Shown in pieces: positions 34,002 through 42,756 of a stretch of 63,094 nt of DNA. The notes beneath the pieces were generated by a model. The model was not told the DNA's origin. It saw only the letters and a list, made by a program, of their open reading frames with translations, and ran no database searches. The DNA comes from Lachnospiraceae bacterium (lineage in GTDB: Bacteria > Bacillota > Clostridia > Lachnospirales > Lachnospiraceae), in assembly GCA_014804695.1 (NCBI GenBank), contig JAAUZJ010000052.1:1-63094 (forward strand). Direction: 5' to 3'. Position 1 is the first letter of the stretch; each line of letters starts with the position of its first letter. The position numbers and the translations under genes were made by a program.

Positions 34002-34055
34002 ATTGTTAACCTTTTATCATTTTTAGTTGACAATCCACTTTGTTATCTATATACT
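34002..34055 (+). promoter_or_regulatory. BirA operator and promoter of bioY
   Basis: ATTGTTAAC (34002-34010) and GTTGACAAT (34026-34034) form an inverted repeat with a 15-base spacer, the usual BirA operator form in Bacillota. The right arm contains the -35 TTGACA (34027-34032). After a 17-base spacer comes -10 TATACT (34050-34055). Biotin-loaded BirA bound here would block the promoter. Confidence 0.82.
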
Positions 34056-34155
34056 GTTTAAGAGTAAATACAATATAACAAATACATTTGTCTTGCGAAA
34101 ATTGGTGCCTACGCACTTTCATCGCTACCCAAATATCGCAGATTGAAAGAAAGGC

Positions 34156-34758
34156 ATGGTTATTTTTATGAAACAATTAATTAAATCAGAAACACACGAA
34201 AAAACTCTATCACAAAAGGAAACTAAAATTTCCACTAAGGAAATCGTATGCGTAGGGATGTTTGCTGCGGTTTTAGCAGTGCTCTCACAAATTGCCATTC
34301 CGATGCCCTCCGGTGTACCGATTACATTACAAACCTTTGCAATTGCTCTTACTGGTGTGGTTTTGGCATGGAAGCTTGGAGTTACAAGCACATTGGTATA
34401 CATTCTATTGGGCGCAGTCGGGGTTCCGGTTTTTTCTGGGTTTTCAGGCGGCTTACACGTTCTTGTGAACTATACGGGTGGTTTTATCTGGGGCTTTATT
34501 GTCCTTGCCTTTCTTAGCGGTGTCGGTATTACGTTAAAAAATAAATTTTTAGGTGTATTACTTGGTTTTGTTGGGCTTGCTATTTGTCATCTGTTCGGTT
34601 CTTTGCAGTTTATGGTAGTTATGAAAATGAGCTTTTTGGAATCATTTTTGCTCGCATCAGCTCCTTACTTGATTAAAGATGCAATCTCTGTTATACTTGC
34701 TTTTGCGGTTGGATTACAAATCCGGTCGCGGCTTTTGAGAGCAGGATTACTCTCATGA
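34156..34758 (+). CDS. bioY: Biotin transporter substrate-binding component BioY
   Basis: The 200-aa membrane protein has six helices and BioY motifs: AIPMPSGVPITLQTFAIALTG and, later, LLGAVGVPVFSGFSGGLHVL and GGFIWGFI. BioY is the S-component of ECF-type biotin importers; the shared energising module is not in this window. The start is uncertain: 34156 has GAAAG about six bases before it, and an in-frame ATG at 34168 is also possible. A BirA-type operator lies on its promoter, so expression should rise when biotin is short. Confidence 0.93.
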   Translation: MVIFMKQLIKSETHEKTLSQKETKISTKEIVCVGMFAAVLAVLSQIAIPMPSGVPITLQTFAIALTGVVLAWKLGVTSTLVYILLGAVGVPVFSGFSGGLHVLVNYTGGFIWGFIVLAFLSGVGITLKNKFLGVLLGFVGLAICHLFGSLQFMVVMKMSFLESFLLASAPYLIKDAISVILAFAVGLQIRSRLLRAGLLS

Positions 34759-34782
34759 AAATTGAGTAAGAGCGGATGATAT

Positions 34783-35670
34783 ATGAATAAATTTATTATA
34801 AGGCAGAGCTGCCTTTTGTTTCTAACAGCATTTATATGGGGAGTTGCGTTTGTGGCACAGAGCGCCGGAATGGATTATGTAGGACCGTTTACCTTTAATG
34901 CGGTACGCTGCATCCTCGGCGGCATTGTGCTCATTCCCTGTATTAGAATTTTGTCATTACATAAAAAACGAAAAAGTGACGTTTCGGAAAATAAAAAGAC
35001 ATTATTAACAGGTGGAATCATGTGCGGCATCCTGCTTTTTACTGCCTCCAGCTTACAGCAGTTTGGTATACTGTATACTACGGCGGGAAAAGCGGGATTT
35101 ATTACCGCATTGTATATTATTATAGTCCCGGTTCTTAGTATCTTCTTACATAAAAAGGCAGGTATGAAAATCTGGATAAGCGTCGTCATTGCCCTCTGCG
35201 GACTGTATCTGCTGTGTATGAAGGAGAACCTTCGTTTATCTCAAGGCGACATCCTGCTTCTTTTGTGTTCCCTTACTTTTTCTTTTCACATCATGGTTAT
35301 AGATTATTTTGCGCCAAAAGTAGATGGGGTTAAAATGTCCTGTATCCAATTTTTTGTGTGCGGAATATTATCGGCCATAGGTATGTTAATGTTCGAAAAT
35401 CCGGATATCGGCCAGATCTTCTCAGGATGGCTCCCGATTCTTTATGGGGGTATCATGTCATGCGGCGTGGCTTATACGCTGCAGATTGTAGGACAGGAAG
35501 GTATGAACCCAACGGTTGCATCCCTGATCTTAAGTATGGAATCGGTTATTTCCGTACTTGCCGGCTGGGTGCTTTTACACGAAACCCTTTCAAGAAGAGA
35601 ATTGATGGGGTGCGTTTTTATGTTTGCGGCGATCATACTTGCACAATTGCCGGAAAAGCAAAAAAAATAA
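34783..35670 (+). CDS. EamA/DMT-family transporter
   Basis: The 295-aa protein has ten predicted helices and two EamA halves: FLTAFIWGVAFVAQSAGMDY, FTFNAVRCILGGI, and VASLILSMESVISVLAGWVL in the second half. It resembles the drug/metabolite transporter group with an unassigned substrate. It starts 24 bases after bioY and shares its promoter region, so it may be co-regulated by biotin, but the ribosome binding site is weak. It is distinct in sequence from the EamA protein at 19281-20147. Confidence 0.87.
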   Translation: MNKFIIRQSCLLFLTAFIWGVAFVAQSAGMDYVGPFTFNAVRCILGGIVLIPCIRILSLHKKRKSDVSENKKTLLTGGIMCGILLFTASSLQQFGILYTTAGKAGFITALYIIIVPVLSIFLHKKAGMKIWISVVIALCGLYLLCMKENLRLSQGDILLLLCSLTFSFHIMVIDYFAPKVDGVKMSCIQFFVCGILSAIGMLMFENPDIGQIFSGWLPILYGGIMSCGVAYTLQIVGQEGMNPTVASLILSMESVISVLAGWVLLHETLSRRELMGCVFMFAAIILAQLPEKQKK

Positions 35671-35674
35671 GATT

Positions 35675-35712
35675 AGTGTGTTAAAATACACACTTAAAAT
35701 ATTTATTTTTTG
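35675..35712 (+). terminator. Terminator-like hairpin
   Basis: AGTGTGT (35675-35681) and ACACACT (35688-35694) form a stem followed within ten bases by ATTTATTTTTT. It probably ends the bioY-EamA transcript. Confidence 0.5.
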
Positions 35713-35741
35713 TACCCAAACCGGTTAGCTACAAAAAATGC

Positions 35742-35770
35742 TTGCGACAGTCTGAAGCTTGTGATATATT
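35742..35770 (+). promoter_or_regulatory. Promoter of a candidate small RNA
   Basis: -35 TTGCGA (35742-35747) and -10 TATATT (35765-35770) with a 17-base spacer, aimed at the structured segment 35777-35889. Confidence 0.5.
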
Positions 35771-35776
35771 GAACAT

Positions 35777-35889
35777 AAAGAAGGACATCTGCGCCAACAG
35801 ATGCCCAACAGGCGCTACCGATAGACGGTTAGCCCGATTAGTTAAATGTTAAAAATAACCGCATCCTTTGGTCGGGGGCGGTTATTTTT
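35777..35889 (+). ncRNA. Candidate structured small RNA, about 113 nt
   Basis: Three features line up in a stretch without a gene. There is a hairpin CATCTG/CAGATG, then a GGCGCTACCG/CGGTTAGCC arm pair with small bulges, then a strong terminator AAAAATAACCGC (35851-35862) with GCGGTTATTTTT (35878-35889). A promoter lies just upstream. The GGCGCTACCGATAGACGGTT segment reminds me of RNAs found next to small hydrophobic toxin genes in Bacillota, but I cannot verify that and see no toxin frame here. The flanks 35890-36020 hold nothing recognisable. Confidence 0.5.
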
Positions 35890-36024
35890 GTGTCTTGTTA
35901 CTATCCTTACCGATAGAGTATCCTATTCCAAAGTAGGTCAAGATTCGACAGGAAATTCAAACTGCTTTTCCCCTCTGCGAAAAAACTACCTTACCTTGAC
36001 ATTCAGCTTACATTATAATGATTT

Positions 36025-36055
36025 AAGGGCGGGAGCATTTTATGCCACCGCCCTT
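36025..36055. terminator. Hairpin past the aspS end
   Basis: AAGGGCGG (36025-36032) and CCGCCCTT (36048-36055) pair, with an inner GCAT/ATGC. T-rich sequence follows on the plus side. It may act as a second, bidirectional stop. Confidence 0.4.
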
Positions 36056-36080
36056 GATTATTATTTTATACGAACTGCAA

Positions 36081-36100
36081 AACAGATACTTGTATCTGTT
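36081..36100 (-). terminator. Terminator of aspS
   Basis: AACAGATAC (36081-36089) and GTATCTGTT (36092-36100) form a perfect 9-bp stem. On the minus strand it follows the aspS stop and leads into TTTT. Confidence 0.6.
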
Positions 36101-36101
36101 C

Positions 36102-37916
36102 TTATTCTACACCTGCTTCCTCTTTATTATCATTATCCGGAACAATTGCTATACACAGTTCTTCTAACTGCTTCTCGTCTACCGTACCAGGCGCCTCAGT
36201 CATAAGACATGAAGCATCCTTAATCTTCGGAAATGCAATGACTTCACGTATATTGTCGGTACGGACAAGCAGCATCACAAATCTGTCCAATCCGTAAGCA
36301 AGGCCTGCGTGCGGTGGAACACCGTACTTAAATGCGCTTAATAAAAAGCCAAACTGTTCCCATGCTTTTTCCTTGGTAAAGCCAAGCACTTCAAACATTT
36401 TTTCTTGAATATCATTCTGGTGTATTCTCACCGAACCACCTCCAAGCTCCACGCCGTTTAAAACTATATCATAAGCCTTGGCGCGAACGCGTCCGGGGTC
36501 GGAATCAATGTAGCGCCAGTCTTCCTCCATCGGCATTGTAAAAGGATGGTGCATAGCCATGAATCTGTTTTCTTCGTCACTCCACTCAAGCAGCGGGAAC
36601 TCGACTATCCAAAGGAAGTTAAATTTGGATTCGTCAATGAGTCCAAGCTGTTTTCCAAGCTCCACACGCAGCGCGCCAAGCACACTGTATACGATTGAAT
36701 TTTTATCTGCCGCAAATAAGAGCAGATCGCCTTTTTCTCCATGCATTATATTGACTAATGCAGTCAACTCTTCTTCCGTCATAAACTTGGAAAAAGATGA
36801 TTTATAGCTGCCGTCTTCCTGAACACATAAATATGCCAGACCTTTTGCACCGTAGCCTTTTGCAAAATCAACAAGTGCGTCTATTTTCTTACGCGGCATT
36901 GCTGCCTGACCTTTTACATTAAGACCGCGTACTGAACCGCCGTTATCAAGTGCGGAAGTAAATACGCCAAAACCGCAGCCCCTTACCACATCGGAGACAT
37001 TTACAAGCTCCATCTCAAAACGTGTATCCGGTTTGTCCGAACCGTAACGCTCCATCGCTTCATGCCATGTCATTCTTGGCAGCGGAAGGCTTACCTCTAA
37101 ACCTATTGCCTCGCGGCATACATGTTGAATCAGTCTCTCATTTACCTCAATTACATCATCTACATCCACAAATGACAATTCCATATCAGCCTGAGTAAAT
37201 TCCGGCTGCCTGTCGGCCCTTAAATCCTCGTCACGGAAACACTTGGCAATCTGGAAATATCTGTCATATCCAGAGCACATCAAAAGTTGCTTATACAACT
37301 GAGGAGACTGTGGAAGCGCATAAAAATTCCCCGGATGAACACGGCTTGGAACCAGATAATCCCTTGCTCCCTCAGGTGTAGATTTACACAAAATAGGCGT
37401 TTCAATTTCAAGAAAACCTTCGTTTGCCATAAATGAGCGCATTTCAGAAACAATCTTACTTCTAAGCATCATTTTCTGTTGTAAATCAGGTCTTCTCAAA
37501 TCAAGATAACGATATTTCAGACGAATTTCTTCTTTAGTCCGTGAATCTGACTCAACCGGAAACGGCGGTGTATCTGACTCCGATAAAATACGAACCTCTT
37601 TTGCACGGATTTCAATCTCACCGGTTTTTAAGTTTTCATTGACCGCACCCGAACGCTTCTCTACTTTTCCCACAACTGCAATAACATACTCGCTATGCAT
37701 CTTTTCAGCCTTGGCAAAGCTCTCTGCGCCACAGTCGCTTTCTTCAAAAATAATCTGCAAGATACCTGAGCGGTCTCTTAAATCAACGAATATAATACCA
37801 CCTTTGTTTCTCTGCTTCTGAACCCAGCCCATAACGGTAACTTCCTCGCCGACATTGGCAAGTGAAAGTTCCGTACATCTATGGGAACGCTTCCAACCTT
37901 TCATGGACTCTGCCAT
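36102..37916 (-). CDS. aspS: Aspartyl-tRNA synthetase
   Basis: The 604-aa protein has the bacterial AspRS layout. An OB-fold anticodon-binding domain is at residues 1-110 (GWVQKQRNKGGIIFVDLRDR). The class II core has motif 2 (RYFQIAKCFRDEDLRADRQPEFTQ, in part FRDEDLRADRQPEFTQ) and the bacterial GAD insertion in the middle. Motif 3 is GLAYGLDRFVMLL near the end. It charges tRNA with aspartate in the cytoplasm. GGAGG precedes the ATG. It lies 41 bases after hisS, the common clostridial pairing. Confidence 0.97.
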   Translation of the reverse strand: MAESMKGWKRSHRCTELSLANVGEEVTVMGWVQKQRNKGGIIFVDLRDRSGILQIIFEESDCGAESFAKAEKMHSEYVIAVVGKVEKRSGAVNENLKTGEIEIRAKEVRILSESDTPPFPVESDSRTKEEIRLKYRYLDLRRPDLQQKMMLRSKIVSEMRSFMANEGFLEIETPILCKSTPEGARDYLVPSRVHPGNFYALPQSPQLYKQLLMCSGYDRYFQIAKCFRDEDLRADRQPEFTQADMELSFVDVDDVIEVNERLIQHVCREAIGLEVSLPLPRMTWHEAMERYGSDKPDTRFEMELVNVSDVVRGCGFGVFTSALDNGGSVRGLNVKGQAAMPRKKIDALVDFAKGYGAKGLAYLCVQEDGSYKSSFSKFMTEEELTALVNIMHGEKGDLLLFAADKNSIVYSVLGALRVELGKQLGLIDESKFNFLWIVEFPLLEWSDEENRFMAMHHPFTMPMEEDWRYIDSDPGRVRAKAYDIVLNGVELGGGSVRIHQNDIQEKMFEVLGFTKEKAWEQFGFLLSAFKYGVPPHAGLAYGLDRFVMLLVRTDNIREVIAFPKIKDASCLMTEAPGTVDEKQLEELCIAIVPDNDNKEEAGVE

Positions 37917-37957
37917 AATTTTATCCTCCTAAAATATATATTTTGACTTATACGTAA

Positions 37958-39217
37958 CTACTTAAGCGGCTCTTTATAAAATTCTTTAATTTCTTCATAC
38001 CCCTGAGCCGTCAGCTGCTCCTTCTGGAACTTCTTATTCTTATTCATTCTGGCCACCAGCACCTGATTTCCGGTCTGTCTCTCCTCATTTGCCTTCTTCA
38101 TTACATCACAAAGCATATCAGAAGGCATACCTTTTTCCATCAAATATGCGACCTTTTTCCCTGCTTTGGGAATCTTGAATCCGCTCTCTAAGAGCAATAA
38201 AATAATTCTCTCAAAGCCAATCGAAAAACCGCACGCCGGCACGTCATTTCCGGTAAACTTAGACACCATCTTATCATATCTTCCGCCGCCTCCGCAGCTT
38301 CCGCCAAACTCCGGCATGGCAATCTCAAAAATCGTGCCTGTATAATATGACATTCCTCTCACAAGCGTCGGATCGAATATTAATTCAAAAAAGTCGCCCT
38401 TAACCGCTTCTACACTGTCTATAATTTCAATAAATCCCTCTTTGACACCTGACGGAAGTATATCAGCCAAAATATCGGTAATGTATGAAATGGCATTATC
38501 CGCCGTCTCCATTCCTTTAAATAAACCAAGATACTTATCAATCTGTTCCTTGGTGTAACCTGACTCAAACAGTTCGGCTTCTACTCCTTCCAAACCTATT
38601 TTATCCATTTTATCCAGAATAATGAAAACCTTATCGTAATCATCTTCTTTAAAACCACTGTAAGCCGCCATCGCTTTTAATATCTGTCTGTCATTGATCC
38701 TAATCTGAAAATTCTTAAAGCCAAGCTTTCCAAGCGTCGTGGTGGTAGCCAGAATAAGCTCTATCTCCGCAAGATTAGAAGGCTCTCCGAGAATATCTAT
38801 ATCACACTGCATGAACTGGCGGTAACGTCCCCTCTGAGGCCTGTCCGCTCTCCAGACATTTCCCATCTGCAACGCCTTAAAAGGAGAAGGAAGTTCATTG
38901 GCATGATTTGAATAATAACGCACAAGCGGCACAGTCAGATCATAACGCAGACCTCCGTCTACCAAATCTTCTTCCGACTTAGCATCCTCAAGTTTAAGCT
39001 TGTCTCCTCTTTTTAAAATTTTAAAAATCAGCTTCTCATTCTCTCCGCCTGCCTTGCAGTTTAAATTTGCAATATTTTCAACGCAGGGCGTTTCAATGGA
39101 AGTAAAACCGAAATCTTTATATGTTTCTTTTATGACATTCATGACATAATCACGAATCTCCATTTCCTCCGGTAAGATATCCTTCATACCGGTAACAGGT
39201 TTCTTACTTAATGCCAT
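37958..39217 (-). CDS. hisS: Histidyl-tRNA synthetase
   Basis: The 419-aa class II synthetase starts with the usual KKPVTGMKDILPEE. It has motif 2 FKALQMGNVWRADRPQRGRYRQF (in part VWRADRPQRGRYRQF), and the HisA motif LVRGMSYYTGTIFE with GGRYDKMVSKF. Motif 3 is around ACGFSIGFERI, and the C-terminal anticodon-binding domain follows. It is first in the hisS-aspS unit. No T-box was found in the 280-base upstream region, which instead holds two promoter-like sites. Confidence 0.96.
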   Translation of the reverse strand: MALSKKPVTGMKDILPEEMEIRDYVMNVIKETYKDFGFTSIETPCVENIANLNCKAGGENEKLIFKILKRGDKLKLEDAKSEEDLVDGGLRYDLTVPLVRYYSNHANELPSPFKALQMGNVWRADRPQRGRYRQFMQCDIDILGEPSNLAEIELILATTTTLGKLGFKNFQIRINDRQILKAMAAYSGFKEDDYDKVFIILDKMDKIGLEGVEAELFESGYTKEQIDKYLGLFKGMETADNAISYITDILADILPSGVKEGFIEIIDSVEAVKGDFFELIFDPTLVRGMSYYTGTIFEIAMPEFGGSCGGGGRYDKMVSKFTGNDVPACGFSIGFERIILLLLESGFKIPKAGKKVAYLMEKGMPSDMLCDVMKKANEERQTGNQVLVARMNKNKKFQKEQLTAQGYEEIKEFYKEPLK

Positions 39218-39255
39218 ATTAGTACCATACCTTTCCCTCTGTTCGTCTGTGTAAG

Positions 39256-39284
39256 ATTCTACACTTTTTTTCCGATTTTTTCAA
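39256..39284 (-). promoter_or_regulatory. Proximal promoter of hisS-aspS
   Basis: On the minus strand -35 TTGAAA (complement of 39279-39284) and -10 TAGAAT (39256-39261) with a 17-base spacer, about 40 bases before the hisS start. Confidence 0.72.
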
Positions 39285-39346
39285 GCTATTCCTAATTGAT
39301 GTTTGACTTGATATTTGACTTCTCAATTAATGTAGCCTGTATTTTT

Positions 39347-39375
39347 CTATTACATTTGTAAGATTTAAAGTACAA
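39347..39375 (-). promoter_or_regulatory. Promoter with a BlaI-type box upstream of hisS
   Basis: TTACA-TT-TGTAA (39350-39361) lies inside a minus-strand promoter: -35 TTGTAC (39370-39375), 17-base spacer, -10 TAATAG (39347-39352). Box position and the flanking bases (GTAAGATTT on the plus strand, then AAAG) match the BlaI-type promoter at 62102-62130. It points toward hisS, about 130 bases away, past the proximal promoter. It may be a remnant or a second, induced promoter. Confidence 0.5.
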
Positions 39376-39407
39376 GCGAATTGCATTTTCTTTATTACGA
39401 CACAACA

Positions 39408-39455
39408 TAAAAACAGCTTTTGACGGCTTTATAAAAAACTATCAAAAGCTATTTG
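39408..39455 (-). terminator. Terminator of the GH13 gene
   Basis: On the minus strand AGCTTTTGA pairs with TCAAAAGCT (complements at 39442-39450 and 39415-39423), followed by GTTTTTATG. Confidence 0.75.
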
Positions 39456-39497
39456 TAGTTAGAAATTCAATAATTTACTTTAATATATCACTTACTT

Positions 39498-40778
39498 CTA
39501 TACTTCGAAAATAATGGGTTTTCCATGACAAGGCAATTTACCTTCATATACCTCTATGCTACTGCCATCCACAAGATTAATATATCTGCCATCAGGTACA
39601 TTTACCGGAACCAGTGCAGATTCGCCGCGCATACTAAATATACCTGACAACTGATGGTCTTGTGCATGGTGAACTGCATATATAATATCGTGTGTAAAGG
39701 CATTCACCTCATATTTACTATCAGTCACAAGAGAATTTTTCTTTATTTTGCCCAACCTTTGAAGAAGTTCAGACAGATCACGTCCACTGTCCCATATTAT
39801 AGTGTCTTTGTCAAATAAATCGGGACGATGCGCTGCTTCAACCTCCTGACCTGCATAAATTAATGTCATTCCTTTTTGAAAGTAAATAAATGCCGTCCAG
39901 TTTATAAGCATTGTCCTATCCGGAATTATGAAAGCCGCTCGTGGGTTATCATGGTTTTCCAGGTAACGCAGCTTCACATAGTTCGCAGGATAGATATACT
40001 CCTGCTGATTGATACTTTCTGCGTATCGGCTTAAAGGAGCTTTACCCTTATGATAATCGCGGAACCTATCAAATATATCATAATCATACGCAATATCAAA
40101 TGCCTGAAAAATCTCTGAATCAGAAAGAACTGATAGTCCGTCAGCACGACCCTCTGTAATAAAAAAAGGTTCCACTGATTCGCTCAGCCAGATGCAGTCC
40201 GGACATATCTGCGCTACCTCTTTCCTTGCCCTAAGCCAGAATTCCAGCGGAATCAAAGGAGCTACGTCACAGCGGAAACCATCCACGATAGCCGCCCATT
40301 GTTTAAGCGTTTCAATCTGATAATCCCATAATTCCTGTTGGCTATAGTCCAAATCTATTACATCATACCAGTCAGCAATCCGGTTCCCAAAGCTGCCGTC
40401 CGGCTTATGGTAAAACCACTCCGGATGATTTTCGGCCAGCCAGGAATCGGGAGAAGTATGGTTGTATACAACATCTATAATACACTTCATACCTCTTTTA
40501 TGGATATCATCTATCAATCGCTTAAAATCTTCCAAAGTGCCATACTCAGGATTGATACCACGATAGTCCTTAATGGCATAAGGACTGCCCAAAGATCCTT
40601 TGCGACATTTTTCTCCAATAGGATGGATTGGGAGTAGCCAGATAATATCTACTCCCAATCCACATATACGGTCCAAATCACGTCTAAGAGCTTCAAATGT
40701 ACCCTCCGGGCTGTAATTTCTTACAAAAACTGAGTACATAACCTGATTTCTTAAATTTTTATATGTATTAACAGCCAT
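39498..40778 (-). CDS. GH13 alpha-amylase-family glycosidase, cytoplasmic
   Basis: The 426-aa protein lacks a signal peptide and carries the GH13 catalytic set. The conserved region I is VVYNHTSPDS. The nucleophile is in GFRCDVAP (Asp171), the acid/base in WLSESVEP (Glu200) and the third acid in YLENHDNPR (Asp277). It is short, with a reduced C-terminal beta domain, and probably trims imported maltodextrins. AGAGGAG lies before the ATG. It is the last gene of the LacI-regulated sugar transport operon. Confidence 0.88.
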   Translation of the reverse strand: MAVNTYKNLRNQVMYSVFVRNYSPEGTFEALRRDLDRICGLGVDIIWLLPIHPIGEKCRKGSLGSPYAIKDYRGINPEYGTLEDFKRLIDDIHKRGMKCIIDVVYNHTSPDSWLAENHPEWFYHKPDGSFGNRIADWYDVIDLDYSQQELWDYQIETLKQWAAIVDGFRCDVAPLIPLEFWLRARKEVAQICPDCIWLSESVEPFFITEGRADGLSVLSDSEIFQAFDIAYDYDIFDRFRDYHKGKAPLSRYAESINQQEYIYPANYVKLRYLENHDNPRAAFIIPDRTMLINWTAFIYFQKGMTLIYAGQEVEAAHRPDLFDKDTIIWDSGRDLSELLQRLGKIKKNSLVTDSKYEVNAFTHDIIYAVHHAQDHQLSGIFSMRGESALVPVNVPDGRYINLVDGSSIEVYEGKLPCHGKPIIFEV

Positions 40779-40846
40779 TGTATTACTCCTCTAAAATAAT
40801 AGTTTTGCAATACTATTTCTTTTTATATGTTATAAATTTACTATTT

Positions 40847-41872
40847 CTATTTTTCAATAATACGAACACTTTCGCCATTGACAATCTGAAAAGGTACAAT
40901 TTCATGGACAGTCTGTCCGTTTTCCGTCTGGTTAAGCAAAATATCTACGCCTCTTCTTGCAAGCAGCTCAGCATTTTGCTTAATGGTTGAAAGCCTTGGA
41001 ATACAGAAGTTGGCCTGTTCAATACCATCATAACCGATGATTGAAATATCATCCGGTACTCGTAAACCGCGGTCAAGAATCGCCCTCATTGCACCAATGG
41101 CCATTACATCAGACATCGCCAAAATAGCAGTCATATCAGGGCAGCGATCTAATAATACCCCAGCCGCTTCATAGCCTCCTTCCATAGAATAACGTGAAAC
41201 AACCAACTGATAATCAGGTTCAAATTTCACTCCATGTTGAAGACAGGCCTGTTGAATTCCGATAAAGCGCAGATGACTGGTGTTATAACCTAACCGTGGA
41301 TCAATTTTGTAGTTTTCACCGCCAATAATACCAACCCTGCTATGTCCTGCATCCAACAACACTCCCATAGCCCGGGCAGCTCCCACCACATCATCGGTAG
41401 ACACGCTGGAGAGATTAGGAAACCCCAGCGTATCTGCACGATTAGTCACCAGTACACAAGGACAGGTGATATTTTTAAAATTTCGTGAAAAGTTGTTTAG
41501 ATTACCGCCCAAAAACATAATTCCCAAAGGTTTATGTTCCCTATAGATCTGAATCGCCTGTTCAACTTCATCATCATCTTCATCCAGGTAATGTATCGTC
41601 ACTGAACGACCCAAATCCTTAATATGGCTCTGCAATTCCTCTACTATACTCGCAAACAGAATATTATGTGTACCTTTTACAATAATGCCGAACTCATTTC
41701 CTTCGCGTTGTTTCAAATGACGTGCATTGCTATTGGGCTTAAATCCAAGTTCATCTACCACAGTCATTATTCGGGCACGAGCCTCTTCGCTTACATCCGG
41801 ATGACCGTTCAATGCTCTGGACACCGTGCCTATCGCATAGCCGGAACGTTGTGCTACATCTTTGATTGTCAT
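40847..41872 (-). CDS. LacI-family transcriptional regulator of the sugar operon
   Basis: The 341-aa protein has an N-terminal LacI helix-turn-helix (TIKDVAQRSGYAIGTVSRAL, then NGHPDVSEEARARI) with the hinge helix, and a periplasmic-binding-like ligand domain (GIIGGENYKIDPRLGYNTSH, DISIIGYDGIEQ). It sits between the malG-like and GH13 genes, so it probably senses an alpha-glucan oligosaccharide and controls this operon through the GAAAACGTTTTC palindrome before the binding-protein gene. AGGAGG precedes the ATG. Confidence 0.92.
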   Translation of the reverse strand: MTIKDVAQRSGYAIGTVSRALNGHPDVSEEARARIMTVVDELGFKPNSNARHLKQREGNEFGIIVKGTHNILFASIVEELQSHIKDLGRSVTIHYLDEDDDEVEQAIQIYREHKPLGIMFLGGNLNNFSRNFKNITCPCVLVTNRADTLGFPNLSSVSTDDVVGAARAMGVLLDAGHSRVGIIGGENYKIDPRLGYNTSHLRFIGIQQACLQHGVKFEPDYQLVVSRYSMEGGYEAAGVLLDRCPDMTAILAMSDVMAIGAMRAILDRGLRVPDDISIIGYDGIEQANFCIPRLSTIKQNAELLARRGVDILLNQTENGQTVHEIVPFQIVNGESVRIIEK

Positions 41873-41907
41873 CGGCTATACCTCCTATCTAGAATCAGCT
41901 TTACATT

Positions 41908-42756
41908 TTATCCTTTAACCGCGCCGGCAGCCACACCCTTAATGATATGTTTCTGGCATAAAAGATAAAGAATAATAGTAGGTATGATACTCAACATGAT
42001 AACTGCCATGGTAGCTCCCAAATCGACGCTGCCATAACTTCCTTTGAGGTACTGTACCAGAATAGGAATCGTCATATATTTAGTACGATCCAATACCAGA
42101 TAAGGAAGCAGGTAATCGTTTAACACCCACATGGTCTCAAGGATTCCAACAGAAATTAATGTAGGTTTAAGCATAGGTAATATTACCAAAAAGAAGGTAC
42201 ATACCGGACCACCGCCGTCAATGGCAACTGCCTCTTCTACCTCTAACGGAATACCTTTTATAAAGCCGACAAACATAAAGATTGCCATACCGGCGCCAAA
42301 GCCCAGATATACTACAGGGATGGTATAAGGTGTATTCAGTTTCAATTGATCGGCTGTAAAGGTCAGGGTAAACATAACCATCTGGAAAGGCACGATCATT
42401 GAAAAGAGGCACAAATAATAGAAAATTTTGGAGAACGTCGAATTAACCCGTGTAATATACCATGCAGTCATGGAAGTAAACAACAAAATCAATGCAACGG
42501 ATGCTATTGTGATAAGTAAACTGAAACCTAACGCTTTCACAAAAGGATAGTTTCCAAACGTTACTCCTTTAACATAATTTGCCAGACCTACAAATGATTC
42601 CGAATTAGGAAGCGCAAATGCATTAGTATTAACAAAATCATTTGATTTAAAGGAATTAATAAGTACTGCAACAATTGGTATTATCCATACAATGCATATA
42701 AGTGTAAAAAGCACTGTGAGAATTGTGTCACCTATGGAATGATTTGAATTTTTCAT
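41908..42756 (-). CDS. Sugar ABC transporter permease, MalG type
   Basis: The 282-aa permease has six helices. The EAA loop is PLEVEEAVAIDGGGPVCTFF, characteristic of MalG-type carbohydrate ABC permeases, and the C-terminus ends IIKGVAAGAVKG. It pairs with the MalF-like protein; the ATPase (MsmX/MalK type) is not in this locus and is probably supplied from elsewhere. The ATG overlaps the malF-like stop (TAATG), with GGAGG upstream. Confidence 0.92.
   Translation of the reverse strand: MKNSNHSIGDTILTVLFTLICIVWIIPIVAVLINSFKSNDFVNTNAFALPNSESFVGLANYVKGVTFGNYPFVKALGFSLLITIASVALILLFTSMTAWYITRVNSTFSKIFYYLCLFSMIVPFQMVMFTLTFTADQLKLNTPYTIPVVYLGFGAGMAIFMFVGFIKGIPLEVEEAVAIDGGGPVCTFFLVILPMLKPTLISVGILETMWVLNDYLLPYLVLDRTKYMTIPILVQYLKGSYGSVDLGATMAVIMLSIIPTIILYLLCQKHIIKGVAAGAVKG

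Noticed and set aside
35890..36020. Small hydrophobic toxin gene opposite the small RNA
   Set aside because: Both strands were read; only very short, non-hydrophobic frames without ribosome sites are present.
35846..36205. Open frame of 119 codons on the plus strand
   Set aside because: It starts inside the small-RNA terminator, runs antisense into aspS, has no ribosome site and has a composition unlike a real protein.
39218..39497. Possible T-box riboswitch ahead of hisS-aspS
   Set aside because: No T-box sequence (AGGGTGGnACCGCG on the minus strand) or specifier stem could be found; only promoters and a terminator are visible.
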